Source of the DNA: Curtobacterium sp. MCJR17_020
GTDB taxonomy: Bacteria; Actinomycetota; Actinomycetes; Actinomycetales; Microbacteriaceae
Assembly (NCBI RefSeq): GCF_003234365.2
Contig: NZ_CP126260.1
Location: 1,860,001-1,924,000, forward strand
DNA length: 64,000 nucleotides
Direction: 5' to 3'
A model generated the notes under the pieces. The model saw nothing but the letters and a program-made list of their open reading frames with translations. It was not told the DNA's origin and did no database searches. Positions 24,935 to 33,622 of the stretch are shown here, piece after piece. The number at the start of each line of letters is the position of its first letter. The first letter of the stretch is position 1. Both the position numbers and the translations under genes were made by a program.

Positions 24935-25753
24935 ATGGACCGCACCGCACGCAACGCGATGATCGTGGAGCACCTCCCGCTCGTCGGCTACATCGTCGCC
25001 GACGTCCGCTCCCGTGCCACGCACCTCGACCGCGACGACCTCGCAGCCGTCGGGTCCCTCGCCCTCGTCGCCGCTGCCGACGCGTTCGACCCGACTCTCG
25101 GCGTCCCCTTCGGGGCCTACGCACGGACCCGGATCGCCGGAGCCCTCGCCGACGACATGCGCTCGGCCGACTGGGCGTCCCGTGGCACCCGGAAGCGGAT
25201 CCGCGAGACCCTCGCCACGCAGGAGGCCCTGTCCGCCCGACTCGGCCGGAGCGTCGGTGTGCAGGAGGTCGCGGACGCGATGGGCGTCGACCGACAGACC
25301 GCCTCGGACGCCATGAGCGACGCGGCCCGCATCGTCGCGCCCCTCGACGAGACCGTGCACGACCTCGTCGCCGCCGACCTGCCGTTGCCCGGTGACGACC
25401 TGCTCGAGACCGAGAAGCGCCGCTACCTGCGTGCGGCCGTCGAGGCGCTGCCCGAGCGGATGCGCTTCGTCGTCGAGGCCGTCTACTTCGGGGACCGCTC
25501 GGTGACCGACGTCGCGGCGGAACTCGGCATCACGCACTCCGCCGTGTCGCAGCAGCGCTCCGAGGCGATGCGGTTGCTCCGCGACGGACTGGCCGCCCAC
25601 TACGGCGACGGCGGTGCCGCTGCCGAACCCGCCTCGCGCACCACCGCGGCCCGCCGGAGCGCCTACCTCGCACGCGTCGCGTCGAACGCCGCCGCCGGCG
25701 TCGCACGTGCCGTCCACGACGCGACCGCGCCGGTCGCCGTGGCGGCGAGCTGA
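24935..25753 (+). CDS. fliA: Flagellar sigma factor FliA (sigma-28 type)
   Basis: A 272-residue sigma-70 family protein starting at MDRTARNAMIVEHLPLVGYI. Region 2 covers DDLAAVGSLALVAAADAFDP and GVPFGAYARTRIAGALADDM, with RSADWASRGTRKRIRE next. Region 3 has LSARLGRSVGVQEVADAMGV. Region 4 has VTDVAAELGITHSAVSQQRS. The architecture fits FliA/WhiG. An unusual C-terminal tail of about 45 residues rich in Ala follows region 4. It is the likely reader of the CTNACGS...CGATAG promoters in this window. It is divergent from flgN and directly upstream of fliC. Confidence 0.88.
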   Translation: MDRTARNAMIVEHLPLVGYIVADVRSRATHLDRDDLAAVGSLALVAAADAFDPTLGVPFGAYARTRIAGALADDMRSADWASRGTRKRIRETLATQEALSARLGRSVGVQEVADAMGVDRQTASDAMSDAARIVAPLDETVHDLVAADLPLPGDDLLETEKRRYLRAAVEALPERMRFVVEAVYFGDRSVTDVAAELGITHSAVSQQRSEAMRLLRDGLAAHYGDGGAAAEPASRTTAARRSAYLARVASNAAAGVARAVHDATAPVAVAAS

Positions 25754-25781
25754 ACCGTCGACGGGTATTTCCGTCGATTCC

Positions 25782-25809
25782 CTAACGGCTCCCGGCACCC
25801 GGTCGAGAG
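25782..25809 (+). promoter_or_regulatory. FliA-type promoter of fliC
   Basis: CTAACGG-N13-GTCGAGAG, 61 bp before the fliC start. The -10 half differs from the others by G for T at one position. The predicted start of transcription is near 25816. Confidence 0.75.
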
Positions 25810-25819
25810 TCATCCACGT

Positions 25820-25863
25820 CAGCCCACGGACGGGCTGTAGTACGACCCAGCATTCACGGAGGA
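25820..25863 (+). promoter_or_regulatory. Two CsrA-type sites in the fliC leader
   Basis: Site 1 is a hairpin CAGCCC-ACGGAC-GGGCTG (25820-25837), a 6-bp stem presenting ACGGAC in a hexaloop within about 5 nt of the predicted 5' end. Site 2 is CACGGAGGAA at 25855-25864, where ACGGA overlaps the Shine-Dalgarno GGAGG. The two GGA cores are 30 nt apart. This matches the two-site layout known for CsrA on Bacillus subtilis hag mRNA. Confidence 0.7.
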
Positions 25864-25870
25864 AACCACC

Positions 25871-26710
25871 ATGGGTATGTCCATCAACACCAACCTCTCG
25901 GCACTCAACACGTACCGGAACCTCAACTCGACGCAGAACGACCTGTCGAAGTCCCTCGAGAAGCTCTCGTCGGGTCTCCGCATCAACCGTGCTGCCGACG
26001 ACGCGGCCGGTCTGTCGATCTCCGAGGGGCTGAAGTCCCAGGTCGGTGGCCTCACGGTCGCCGCCCGCAACGCGCAGGACGGCATCTCCGTCGTGCAGAC
26101 CGCTGAAGGTGGCCTCACCGAGACCCACTCGATCCTCCAGCGCATGCGCGACCTGGCCGTCCAGGCCGGTAACGACTCGAACAACGAGGACTCGCGCAAG
26201 GCGATCACCACCGAGGTCGGCGAGCTCACCAAGGAGCTCACCCGCATCTCGCAGTCGACCAACTTCAACGGCATCAACCTGCTCGACGGCTCCGCCGGCA
26301 CCGCAGGCGTCCTGAAGTTCCAGGTCGGCGCCAACGGCGACGCGGCGAGCCAGATCGACGTCGACCTGTCGAAGTCCAACGTGGAGTCCGTGTCGACCGC
26401 TGTCGGCGCCCTCACCTTCGACAGCGCGACGAACGCTCAGGCCGCCATCACCGCGATCGACGAGCAGATCAAGTACGTGTCCTCGGCACGTTCGAGCATC
26501 GGTGCTGTCCAGAACCGCTTCGACCACGCCATCAACGTGACGAACGTGGCCAAGGAGAACCTCACCGCTGCCGGTTCGCGCATCACCGACGTCGACATGG
26601 CCGAGGAGATGGTCAAGTACACGCGCGACAACATCCTCAGCCAGGCCGGCACGTCGATGCTCGCGCAGGCGAACCAGAGCACGCAGGGCGTGCTCTCGCT
26701 CCTGCGCTAG
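25871..26710 (+). CDS. fliC: Flagellin
   Basis: A 279-residue flagellin starting at MGMSINTNLSALNTYRNLNS. The conserved D0/D1 terminal helices are present: LSSGLRINRAADDAAGLSIS near the start, and SRITDVDMAEEMVKYTRDNI, then LSQAGTSMLAQANQ and LSLLR at the end. The variable D2/D3 centre is short, so the filament subunit is compact. It is monocistronic between its own promoter and a strong terminator. Likely repressed post-transcriptionally by CsrA and released by FliW. Confidence 0.97.
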   Translation: MGMSINTNLSALNTYRNLNSTQNDLSKSLEKLSSGLRINRAADDAAGLSISEGLKSQVGGLTVAARNAQDGISVVQTAEGGLTETHSILQRMRDLAVQAGNDSNNEDSRKAITTEVGELTKELTRISQSTNFNGINLLDGSAGTAGVLKFQVGANGDAASQIDVDLSKSNVESVSTAVGALTFDSATNAQAAITAIDEQIKYVSSARSSIGAVQNRFDHAINVTNVAKENLTAAGSRITDVDMAEEMVKYTRDNILSQAGTSMLAQANQSTQGVLSLLR

Positions 26711-26717
26711 CACCCAC

Positions 26718-26762
26718 GACGCCGCCTTCCGGGATCGTTCAGGCTTCCCGGGAGGCGGCGTC
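26718..26762 (+). terminator. Terminator after fliC
   Basis: GACGCCGCCTTCCGGGA pairs with TCCCGGGAGGCGGCGTC (17-bp stem with one wobble) over an 11-base loop, 7 bp after the stop. It separates fliC from fliD; no FliA-type promoter is seen between the hairpin and fliD. Confidence 0.8.
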
Positions 26763-26802
26763 GCCCTCCTGACCATCCCCACGACGCCAGGGAGTGTCGA
26801 CG

Positions 26803-28203
26803 ATGTCATCGTCCGTGTCCTCGAGCACCAGCCTCGCGATCGACGGGCTCGTCAGCGGGCTCAAGACGACCGACCTCATCAACTCGTTGATGAGCGTCGA
26901 GGGCGTGCCGCAGACCCTGCTCAAGAACAAGCTCACGAGCACCAACTCGTTCATCTCGTCACTGCAGACGATCAACGGGTTGGTGCAGGCCCTCGCGACC
27001 AAGGCGAAGGACGCCGCGAAGGCGACCTCGCTCGACCTGTTCACGGCCACGAGCTCGTCGTCGGCCGTCACCGCCGTCACCGGCACGAACGCGAGCGCCG
27101 GGTCGCTGACGTTCAGCGTCGGCTCGACCGCGTCCGCCCAGGTCGGGGTCACCGCCGCGATGTCCACGTGGTCGGCCGCTGCCGAACCGATCACCCTGGT
27201 GGGCGCCGACGGCACGAAGACCACCGTCACGCCGTCGTCGGGCTCCCTCGACGACACGGTGTCGGCGATCAACAAGTCCGGGGCCGGCGTCACCGCCACG
27301 AAGGTCGCCGCGGGTGCGGCCGCCGACGGCACCAAGCTCTACCGGCTGCAGCTGACGTCCGCCAAGACCGGGGCCGCTGGCGGTTTCGAGGTGTACCGGG
27401 GGACTGCCGACCAGGTGACCGCAGGCACCGCGACGAACGTGCTGACCGAGGTCGGCGCCGCGGTCGTCGCCCAGGCGAAGGACGCCAGCGTCACGCTGTG
27501 GGCCGGCACCGCCGCCGAGCAGACGATCACGAGCGCGACGAACACGTTCACCGACCTGGTCCCCGGGCTCAGCGTCACCGTGTCGAAGGCCTCGACGGAT
27601 CCGGTCACGGTCGGCGTCACACAGGACACCACGAAGGCCCAGTCCGTGGCGTCCGGACTCGTCGACGCGATGAACGCGGTCTCGGCCTACTACAAGACGA
27701 ACACCGCGGTGACGAGCAGCACGAGTGCCACCAGCGGATCGACGACCACGACCGCCGGGGTCCTGATGGGCGACGGCACCACGCGCGACGCCGTACAGCG
27801 CCTGGGCAGCACCATGTCGGCGCCCGTCGGTGGGCAGTCGCCGTCGTCGATCGGCATCTCGATCACCAAGGACGGCAGCTTCACCTTCGACGCCGAGGTC
27901 TTCCAGAAGGCCCTCGCCACCGACCCCGAGGGCACGCAGGCGATGCTGTCCGGTGTCGCCGCGAACGTCGGTGCCGCTGCCACCGCGGCGTCCGACAAGT
28001 ACGACGGGTCCATCACCACGACGATCACCGGCCAGCAGGCGGTCGCCAAGGACCTCAACACCCAGATCGACAGCTGGACCGACCGACTCACGATGCGCCG
28101 CGCATCGCTCCAGACGCTGTACTCGTCGCTCGAGACCAGCCTCAGCAAGCTCCAGTCCCAGTCGAGCTGGCTCGCCAGCCAGCTCGCTGCGACGACGAGC
28201 TGA
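26803..28203 (+). CDS. fliD: Flagellar filament cap protein FliD
   Basis: A 466-residue protein; I chose the ATG at 26803, 10 bases after CAGGGAG, rather than the GTG at 26794. FliD caps the growing filament. The N-terminal LAIDGLVSGLKTTDLINSLM is the FliD_N motif. The C-terminal part has ISITKDGSFTFDAEVFQKAL and the final heptad region TDRLTMRRASLQTLYSSLET with SKLQSQSSWLASQL. It is followed by its usual partner fliS after 10 bp. Confidence 0.93.
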   Translation: MSSSVSSSTSLAIDGLVSGLKTTDLINSLMSVEGVPQTLLKNKLTSTNSFISSLQTINGLVQALATKAKDAAKATSLDLFTATSSSSAVTAVTGTNASAGSLTFSVGSTASAQVGVTAAMSTWSAAAEPITLVGADGTKTTVTPSSGSLDDTVSAINKSGAGVTATKVAAGAAADGTKLYRLQLTSAKTGAAGGFEVYRGTADQVTAGTATNVLTEVGAAVVAQAKDASVTLWAGTAAEQTITSATNTFTDLVPGLSVTVSKASTDPVTVGVTQDTTKAQSVASGLVDAMNAVSAYYKTNTAVTSSTSATSGSTTTTAGVLMGDGTTRDAVQRLGSTMSAPVGGQSPSSIGISITKDGSFTFDAEVFQKALATDPEGTQAMLSGVAANVGAAATAASDKYDGSITTTITGQQAVAKDLNTQIDSWTDRLTMRRASLQTLYSSLETSLSKLQSQSSWLASQLAATTS

Positions 28204-28213
28204 CGGGATCACC

Positions 28214-28687
28214 ATGACCTTCGACTTCCAGGCCGCCGCCTTCCGCCAGGCCGCGCAGCCCCGCACCGTGACCGACCAGCGTCGCGCCCAGTACACGAAC
28301 GAGGCCGTCCTGTCGGCCACCCCGGCGCAGCTCGTCACGATGCTCTACGACCGGCTGCTGCTCGACCTGCACCGCGCCGAGGCCGCACAGACCACGGCCG
28401 ACTGGGACGCCGCCCGCGAACAACTGCTGCACGCGCAGGCCATCGTCGGCGAGCTGTCGTCCACGCTGCGGATCGACGTCTGGGACGGGGGTGAGGGTCT
28501 GCTCGCCGTCTACAACTACGCGTCGACGTCCCTCATCACCGCGAACGTGCACCGCGACGTGCAGGCCACGCGCGACTGCATCCGGATCCTCGAACCCCTC
28601 CGGCAGTCGTGGCACGACGCCGCCGCGTCGCTGCCGGCGACGCCGGCCCGCCAGCAGGCGACGGGCGGAGCCCTCGGTGTCGCCTGA
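28214..28687 (+). CDS. fliS: Flagellin chaperone FliS
   Basis: A 157-residue helical protein. FliS binds the flagellin C-terminus before export. It has the family pattern YTNEAVLSATPAQLVTMLYD, RLLLDLHRAEAA and YNYASTSLITANVHRDVQAT with LEPLRQSW. The N-terminus has about 20 extra residues (MTFDFQAAAFRQAAQPR). Its stop overlaps the next small gene by 11 bp. Confidence 0.92.
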   Translation: MTFDFQAAAFRQAAQPRTVTDQRRAQYTNEAVLSATPAQLVTMLYDRLLLDLHRAEAAQTTADWDAAREQLLHAQAIVGELSSTLRIDVWDGGEGLLAVYNYASTSLITANVHRDVQATRDCIRILEPLRQSWHDAAASLPATPARQQATGGALGVA

Positions 28688-28946
28688 CACCTGGGAGGCG
28701 GCACTCGCTTCCCTGGAACAGGATGTGGCGCTCGACGACGGCACCGGGTGGTCGGAGCCGGCCGGGCTGGGTCCGGTGCCGCGCGAGTTGGTGGGGCGTG
28801 CCTCCCGGCTGCTCGCTGCGCAGCGCGGCCGCATCGCGGAACTGGAGTCGAGCCGACGGGCGACGCTCGAGCACCTCGGTGCGCTGCGCGCCGTCGACGC
28901 GACGCGCGAGCCCCGTGGCGCGGTGTACCTCGACGCGTCCGCCTGA
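28677..28946 (+). CDS. Small coiled-coil protein after fliS (FliT-like position)
   Basis: An 89-residue frame starting at a GTG that overlaps the fliS end. It contains an amphipathic helix (LVGRASRLLAAQRGRIAELE) and an acidic N-terminus. FliT-type chaperones of FliD often follow fliS, so a FliT-like role is plausible from position, size and helix content. There is no sequence match I can name. Confidence 0.55.
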   Translation: MSPDTWEAALASLEQDVALDDGTGWSEPAGLGPVPRELVGRASRLLAAQRGRIAELESSRRATLEHLGALRAVDATREPRGAVYLDASA

Positions 28947-28969
28947 CCCCGCGCTCCCGCCACCTGTGC

Positions 28970-29009
28970 CGCGACGAAGCACGCGTCGTTCGACGAGTGG
29001 TCTGTCGCA
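28970..29009. repeat. REP-like palindromic element, copy 3
   Basis: CGCGACGAAGCACGCGTCGT then TCGACGAGTGGTCTGTCGCA. It aligns with the copies at 21187 and 21260 (CGACGANNCACGNG...CTGTCGCA). It sits between the FliT-like gene and the flgB promoter. Confidence 0.5.
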
Positions 29010-29040
29010 GAAGTGGTGCTACCCCCGTTCGGGGCGAGGG

Positions 29041-29069
29041 CTAACGCGGCCGGGGACGGGCACCGATAG
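29041..29069 (+). promoter_or_regulatory. FliA-type promoter of the flgB-flgE operon
   Basis: CTAACGC-N14-ACCGATAG. The predicted start is near 29076, leaving a leader of about 90 nt before the flgB GTG. This promoter would drive twelve genes from flgB to flgE. Confidence 0.75.
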
Positions 29070-29077
29070 CGCCACAC

Positions 29078-29115
29078 GAGCACGGATCGCTCACCAGTTC
29101 GGCCACGGATCGGCC
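29078..29115 (+). promoter_or_regulatory. Two ACGGAUC-loop hairpins in the flgB leader
   Basis: GAGC-ACGGATC-GCTC at 29078-29092 and GGCC-ACGGATC-GGCC at 29101-29115. Both have 4-bp stems and the same seven-base loop with ACGGA. The first lies within about 3 nt of the predicted 5' end. They match the CsrA signature and are separated by 8 nt. Confidence 0.6.
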
Positions 29116-29164
29116 ACCACCGCACGGCGACGTCCCACGGGCGACGCCTGACGAGGGGACCACC

Positions 29165-29509
29165 GTGTTCGATTCCGTGACGAGCGTCGCGCTGCAGAGC
29201 GCACTCGACGGCCTGTCGATGCGCCAGAAGGTGATCGCGAACAACATCGCGAACATCAACACGCCGGGCTACCACGCCGAGAAGGTCCAGTTCGAGGACG
29301 CCCTGGCGAAGTCGATCACCGACGGCAGCGGGAACACCGCGCCGACGGTCGCCCGCAGCCTCGAGCCGACGAACACGAACGGCAACAACGTCAACCTCGA
29401 CGAGGAGACGCTCTCCAACGTCGACACCGTGCTCCGGTACCAGTTCGCCACGCAGGCGATGAACTCCGAGCTCACCAGCGTCCGTGCGGCGATGCGGACG
29501 AACTCGTGA
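29165..29509 (+). CDS. flgB: Flagellar rod protein FlgB
   Basis: A 114-residue proximal rod protein starting at a GTG (FDSVTSVALQSALDGLSMRQ). It has the rod motif VIANNIANINTPGYHAEKVQ and the C-terminal helix YQFATQAMNSELTSVRAAMR. First gene of the large operon; overlaps flgC by 4 bp. Confidence 0.93.
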   Translation: MFDSVTSVALQSALDGLSMRQKVIANNIANINTPGYHAEKVQFEDALAKSITDGSGNTAPTVARSLEPTNTNGNNVNLDEETLSNVDTVLRYQFATQAMNSELTSVRAAMRTNS

Positions 29510-29901
29510 CGACCTTCGACGCGATCGGCATCGCGAGCACCGGCATGACCGTGCACCGGAAGTGGCTCGACGCCGTCGCCGACAACATGGCGAACGCGAA
29601 CACCGTGAAGTCGATGGACGACACCGCGTTCCAGGCGCGCTACGTCGAGGTGCAGGAGGGCAACGGCGTGTCCGGCGCCTACGTCAAGGGCGCCGCGTTC
29701 GGCAGCGCCGCCGGCCGCGTGACCTACGACCCGGACAACCCGCTCGCGAACGACGAGGGCTACGTCCGCATGCCGGACATCGACCTCGGCACGCAGATGG
29801 CGGACCTCATCATGGCCCAGCGCGGCTACCAGGCGAACGCCGCCGTGGTCGACCGTGCCAAGACCGCCTACGAGGCGGCACTGCAGATCGGGAAGAACTG
29901 A
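29506..29901 (+). CDS. flgC: Flagellar rod protein FlgC
   Basis: A 131-residue rod protein starting at a GTG in the GTGA overlap with flgB. It has the N-terminal DAIGIASTGMTVHRKWLD and AVADNMANANTVKS, and the C-terminal LGTQMADLIMAQRGYQANAA with VDRAKTAYEAALQIGK typical of FlgC. Its stop overlaps the fliE start by one base. Confidence 0.94.
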   Translation: MTTFDAIGIASTGMTVHRKWLDAVADNMANANTVKSMDDTAFQARYVEVQEGNGVSGAYVKGAAFGSAAGRVTYDPDNPLANDEGYVRMPDIDLGTQMADLIMAQRGYQANAAVVDRAKTAYEAALQIGKN

Positions 29902-30236
29902 TGCCCATCGACGCCGTCAACGGTGTGACCACCAACGCGATGACGAACGCACTGACCAGTGTGTCCGGCACCTCCAGCGACGTCACCGGCGCCGCCGGCG
30001 CGACCAGCACCGACGGCAGCGGGTTCGCCGCCAGCCTCGGGAACGCCGTCGACGGGCTGCAGGCGCTGCAGAGCGACTCGAAGACCCTCGCGCTCAAGGC
30101 CGTCACCGGCAACCTCGACGACATCCACGACGCGACCATCGCCGCCACCCGCGCGCAGGTCACGCTCGAGCTCGTCTCCGCCGTCCGCAACAAGGGCGTC
30201 GACGCGTTCAACGAGATCATGAGGATGCAGGCCTGA
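29901..30236 (+). CDS. fliE: Hook-basal body complex protein FliE
   Basis: A 111-residue protein linking the MS ring to the rod. The C-terminal half carries the family pattern: LKAVTGNLDDIHDATIAATR, AQVTLELVSAVRNKG and VDAFNEIMRMQA. The N-terminal 45 residues are Thr/Ser/Ala-rich. Starts at the ATG overlapping the flgC stop and ends overlapping fliF. Confidence 0.9.
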   Translation: MPIDAVNGVTTNAMTNALTSVSGTSSDVTGAAGATSTDGSGFAASLGNAVDGLQALQSDSKTLALKAVTGNLDDIHDATIAATRAQVTLELVSAVRNKGVDAFNEIMRMQA

Positions 30237-31909
30237 TGCCCGTCGCCGTCAAGAACGTCTTCGCGCGCCTGTCCGCGTACGTGAAGGGCTTCTCCGCCGC
30301 CCAGCGCACCATCGCGATCCTGGTGATCGCCGCGCTCGTGCTCGGTGGGATCGCCCTGGCGTCGTGGCTCGGCAAGGCGTCCTACGCGCCGCTCTTCACC
30401 GGGCTGGCCGCCGCCGACGCGAGCTCCATCACCGACCAGCTGCAGACCGACGGTGTGCCGTACCAGCTCACCGACGGTGGCGCGACGATCCTGGTGCCGC
30501 AGGCGCAGGTGTACTCGGAGCGTCTCAAGGCCGCCTCGAACGGGCTGCCGTCGTCGAACGAGGGCGGCTACTCCCTGCTCGACCAGATGGGCGTGACGAG
30601 CTCGGAGTTCCAGCAGGACGTCACCTACAAGCGGGCGATGGAGGGCGAGCTCGCCAAGACCATCGGCGCGATGGACGGCGTGCAGACCGCGACCGTGCAG
30701 CTCGCGATCCCGGAGAAGTCCGTGTTCGTGTCCGAGGAGAAGGACCCGACGGCGTCGGTGTTCATCGCCACCGACAACGGCACGCAGCTGAGCACCGACC
30801 AGGTGCAGGCGATCGTGCACCTGACCAGCGCCTCGGTCGAGGGCATGCAGACCACCGACGTCTCGGTCGTCGACGCCAAGGGGCAGACGCTGTCCGCCGT
30901 CGGGACCGGTGCGACCGGCAGCGGTGCAGACCAGGCCGCCGACTACGACGCCGCGACGAGCAAGAAGATCCAGGATCTGCTCGACACCACCCTCGGCGCC
31001 GGCAACGCGACCGTCGTGGTCTCCGGCACGATGAACCAGGAGTCCGGCACCCGCACGTCGGAGAGCTACACGACCCCGACCTCCGGTCCGGTCGCGCTCA
31101 ACGAGTCGAGCACCACCGAGCAGTACGGCTCGGGTGCCGCGGGCGCGTCGAGCGGCGCGACCGGGGTCCTCGGCCCGGACAACATCGCGGTGCCGAACGG
31201 CACCGCCACGAGCGGCACCGGTGACGACGGCTACACCAACGAGTCGGCGACCAAGAACAACGCCGTCGACCACACCACCGAGACCACGCAGATCCCCTCG
31301 GGGTCCCTCGACCGGCAGACCATCTCGGTGGCGCTGAACTCGAAGGCCGACGCCGTGCAGAACGCGAACCTGCAGAGCATCAACGACCTGGTGTCGGCCG
31401 CCGCCGGTGTCGACCAGGACCGCGGCGACCAGGTAAAGGTCGCGATGATGGACTTCGACACCAGTGGTGCCGACCAGGCCGCGAAGGCCCTCGAGGCGCA
31501 GCAGAAGGCCGACCAGCAGGAAGCCCTGTGGTCGTCGATCCGCACCGCCGGCATCGTCATCGGCATCCTGCTCGCGCTCATCGCCGTCATGTTCGTCATC
31601 GCCCGTCGCAGCCGGAAGCAGGAGCGCGAGGCCGTCGACCTCGGCGAACTCGACGCCTTCGCCGGCGAGACGTTCCAGCTGCCCCTCGCGATGGACGGCG
31701 CCGCCGACCGCGCGACCCTCGGCGCCGGTGATGCCCCCACCGCCGTGCTGTCGACCATGCCCGCCGGTGACCCGCCGACCGAGGTGCTGACGACCGACGA
31801 GATCACGGCCGAGCGCCGCCGTCAGGACATCTCCGCGCTGGCCGAACGCGACCCGAAGCGCACGGCCGAACTCCTGCGCGGGCTCCTCGACGACCGGGCA
31901 CCGGTGTGA
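30236..31909 (+). CDS. fliF: Flagellar MS-ring protein FliF
   Basis: A 557-residue membrane protein. The first transmembrane segment is TIAILVIAALVLGGIALASW. It is followed by the ring-building motifs ASYAPLFTGLAAADASSITD-like, NEGGYSLLDQMGVTSSEFQQ and YKRAMEGELAKTIGAMDGVQ with VQLAIPEKSVFVSEEKDPTA. The second segment is TAGIVIGILLALIAVMFVIA, and the cytosolic tail ends LAERDPKRTAELLRGLLDD, the FliG-binding element. The middle is enriched in Ser/Thr/Gly. Confidence 0.95.
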   Translation: MPVAVKNVFARLSAYVKGFSAAQRTIAILVIAALVLGGIALASWLGKASYAPLFTGLAAADASSITDQLQTDGVPYQLTDGGATILVPQAQVYSERLKAASNGLPSSNEGGYSLLDQMGVTSSEFQQDVTYKRAMEGELAKTIGAMDGVQTATVQLAIPEKSVFVSEEKDPTASVFIATDNGTQLSTDQVQAIVHLTSASVEGMQTTDVSVVDAKGQTLSAVGTGATGSGADQAADYDAATSKKIQDLLDTTLGAGNATVVVSGTMNQESGTRTSESYTTPTSGPVALNESSTTEQYGSGAAGASSGATGVLGPDNIAVPNGTATSGTGDDGYTNESATKNNAVDHTTETTQIPSGSLDRQTISVALNSKADAVQNANLQSINDLVSAAAGVDQDRGDQVKVAMMDFDTSGADQAAKALEAQQKADQQEALWSSIRTAGIVIGILLALIAVMFVIARRSRKQEREAVDLGELDAFAGETFQLPLAMDGAADRATLGAGDAPTAVLSTMPAGDPPTEVLTTDEITAERRRQDISALAERDPKRTAELLRGLLDDRAPV

Positions 31910-32967
31910 GCGCCCTGATGCCGAGCGCCGGCGGCCCGGGCACCGGCAAGGGCTCGAACGACCGAGCGCTGACCGGCGCCCAGAAGGTCGCGCTCATCCT
32001 CATGCAGATGGACACCGACCGCGCGGCCGAGGTGATGAAGCAGTTCACCGAGATGGAGGCCGAGGAGATCTCGGCCGAGATCGTCCGGATGCGCCGCGTC
32101 GAGGACACCGTCGTCGACCAGACCATGTCGGAGTTCCACCGGATCACGATGAGCGGCCGACTGCAGAAGCGTGGCGGCAAGGAGACCGCGCTCGGGCTGC
32201 TCGAGGCGTCCTTCGGCGCCGAGCGCGCCGCCGGCGTGATGGACCGGCTCGCCTCGAACCTGGCCGGTCAGTCCTTCGACTTCCTCGACGACGCCGAGCC
32301 CGGGCAGGTCATCACCCTGCTCGAGGGCGAGCTACCGCAGACCATCGCCCTCGTCCTGGCGCACCTCAAGCCCGGTCAGGCCAGCGCCGTCCTCGCGGGT
32401 GTCGACGAGCGCGTCCGCACCGACGTCGCGCAGGCCTTCGCCACGATGGGCAGCGCGACCCCGGAGGCCGTCGGGATCGTCGCCGGTGTCCTGCGGCAGC
32501 GCGCCGGCGCCGTCGTGTCGCCGCGCGAGAGCGTCGAGGTCGTCGGCGGCATCGCGCCCCTGGTCGACATCATCAACCGCTCCGACGTCGCCACCGAGAA
32601 GGCCGTGCTCGACGGGCTCGAGGCCCGCGACCCGGAGCTCGCCGAGGACATCCGCTCGCGCATGCTCACCTTCGAGGACATCGTCAAGCTCGAGTCCCGT
32701 GACATCCAGCAGGTACTGCGCGGCATCGACTCGAAGCTCCTCGCGACCGCCATGAAGGGTGCCGCCGGACCCGTCGTCGAGACGATCCGCGCGAACGTGT
32801 CCGAGCGCAACCGCTCGCTGCTCGACGACGAGCTGCAGGCCATGGGCCCGGTCCGCGTCTCGCAGGTCGAGGAAGCGCGCGCCGAGGTCGTCCGTTCCGT
32901 GCGCGAGCTCGAGGCGCAGGGCGTCATCACCGTGCACCGTGCCGAGGAGGACGAGCTCGTTGACTGA
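31906..32967 (+). CDS. fliG: Flagellar motor switch protein FliG
   Basis: A 353-residue protein starting at a GTG in the GTGA overlap with fliF. FliG couples the stator to rotor torque. It has LTGAQKVALILMQMDTDRAA, the middle-domain EHPQTIA-like ELPQTIALVLAHLKPGQASA, the hinge and the C-terminal torque helix RSLLDDELQAMGPVRVSQVE with EEARAEVVRSVRELEAQG. Charged residues expected at the stator interface are present. Confidence 0.95.
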   Translation: MSALMPSAGGPGTGKGSNDRALTGAQKVALILMQMDTDRAAEVMKQFTEMEAEEISAEIVRMRRVEDTVVDQTMSEFHRITMSGRLQKRGGKETALGLLEASFGAERAAGVMDRLASNLAGQSFDFLDDAEPGQVITLLEGELPQTIALVLAHLKPGQASAVLAGVDERVRTDVAQAFATMGSATPEAVGIVAGVLRQRAGAVVSPRESVEVVGGIAPLVDIINRSDVATEKAVLDGLEARDPELAEDIRSRMLTFEDIVKLESRDIQQVLRGIDSKLLATAMKGAAGPVVETIRANVSERNRSLLDDELQAMGPVRVSQVEEARAEVVRSVRELEAQGVITVHRAEEDELVD

Positions 32968-33622
32968 CACCACGACCGCCGGCACCGTGCAGCGCATCGC
33001 CTTCCCCGCGATCGGCACCGCCGCAGCGACCGACCGTGCGTCGGGCGCCGACGTCCGCGGCCACGCCGCCGGCTACACCGCGGGGCTCCGCGCCGCACAG
33101 GCCGAGACGGACGCCCTGCGCGCCCGCCTGCAGGCCGAGCACGCCGCGCTGACCGCGTCGCTGCGCGCGGACACCGTCCGCCGCATCGCCGTCCTCGACG
33201 CCGCGACGAACGCGATGCTGTCCACGGTCGCGCCCGTCCTCAGCGACGCCGAGGCCTCCGTCGCCAGCGCGGCCACGGACCTGGCCGAGGCGATCGTCGG
33301 GTACGAGATCCGTGCCTCCCGTCCGGCGGTCGGTACCGATGACGGAGGGGAGGCCCGGATCACGTCCGGCGCCGAGACCACCGTCCGGCGGGCGCTCGCG
33401 TCCATCGACCGCAGCGTCCCGGTGGCCGTCCGGCTCAGCCCGGCGGACGCCGCCCGCGTCGCGGACGTCGACCTGCCGGTGCCCGTGGTCGCGGACCCCG
33501 CGCTGCGGGACGGCGACGCCGTCGTCGACCTGCCGGACGGCATCCTCGACGCCCGGATCGCCACCGCACTCGACCGCGCCCGCACTGCGCTCGGTGTCGA
33601 CCTGCAGGGGGCGTCCGAATGA
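32960..33622 (+). CDS. fliH: Flagellar export regulator FliH
   Basis: A 220-residue protein. I chose the TTG at 32960, 9 bases after GAGGAGG and inside the end of fliG; the earlier open frame is shadow. FliH binds and restrains the ATPase FliI. It has the small-residue segment GHAAGYTAGLRAAQAETDAL, a coiled coil and the C-terminal domain with LAEAIVGYEIRAS and VPVAVRLSPADAARV. Overlaps fliI by 4 bp. Confidence 0.82.
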   Translation: MTDTTTAGTVQRIAFPAIGTAAATDRASGADVRGHAAGYTAGLRAAQAETDALRARLQAEHAALTASLRADTVRRIAVLDAATNAMLSTVAPVLSDAEASVASAATDLAEAIVGYEIRASRPAVGTDDGGEARITSGAETTVRRALASIDRSVPVAVRLSPADAARVADVDLPVPVVADPALRDGDAVVDLPDGILDARIATALDRARTALGVDLQGASE

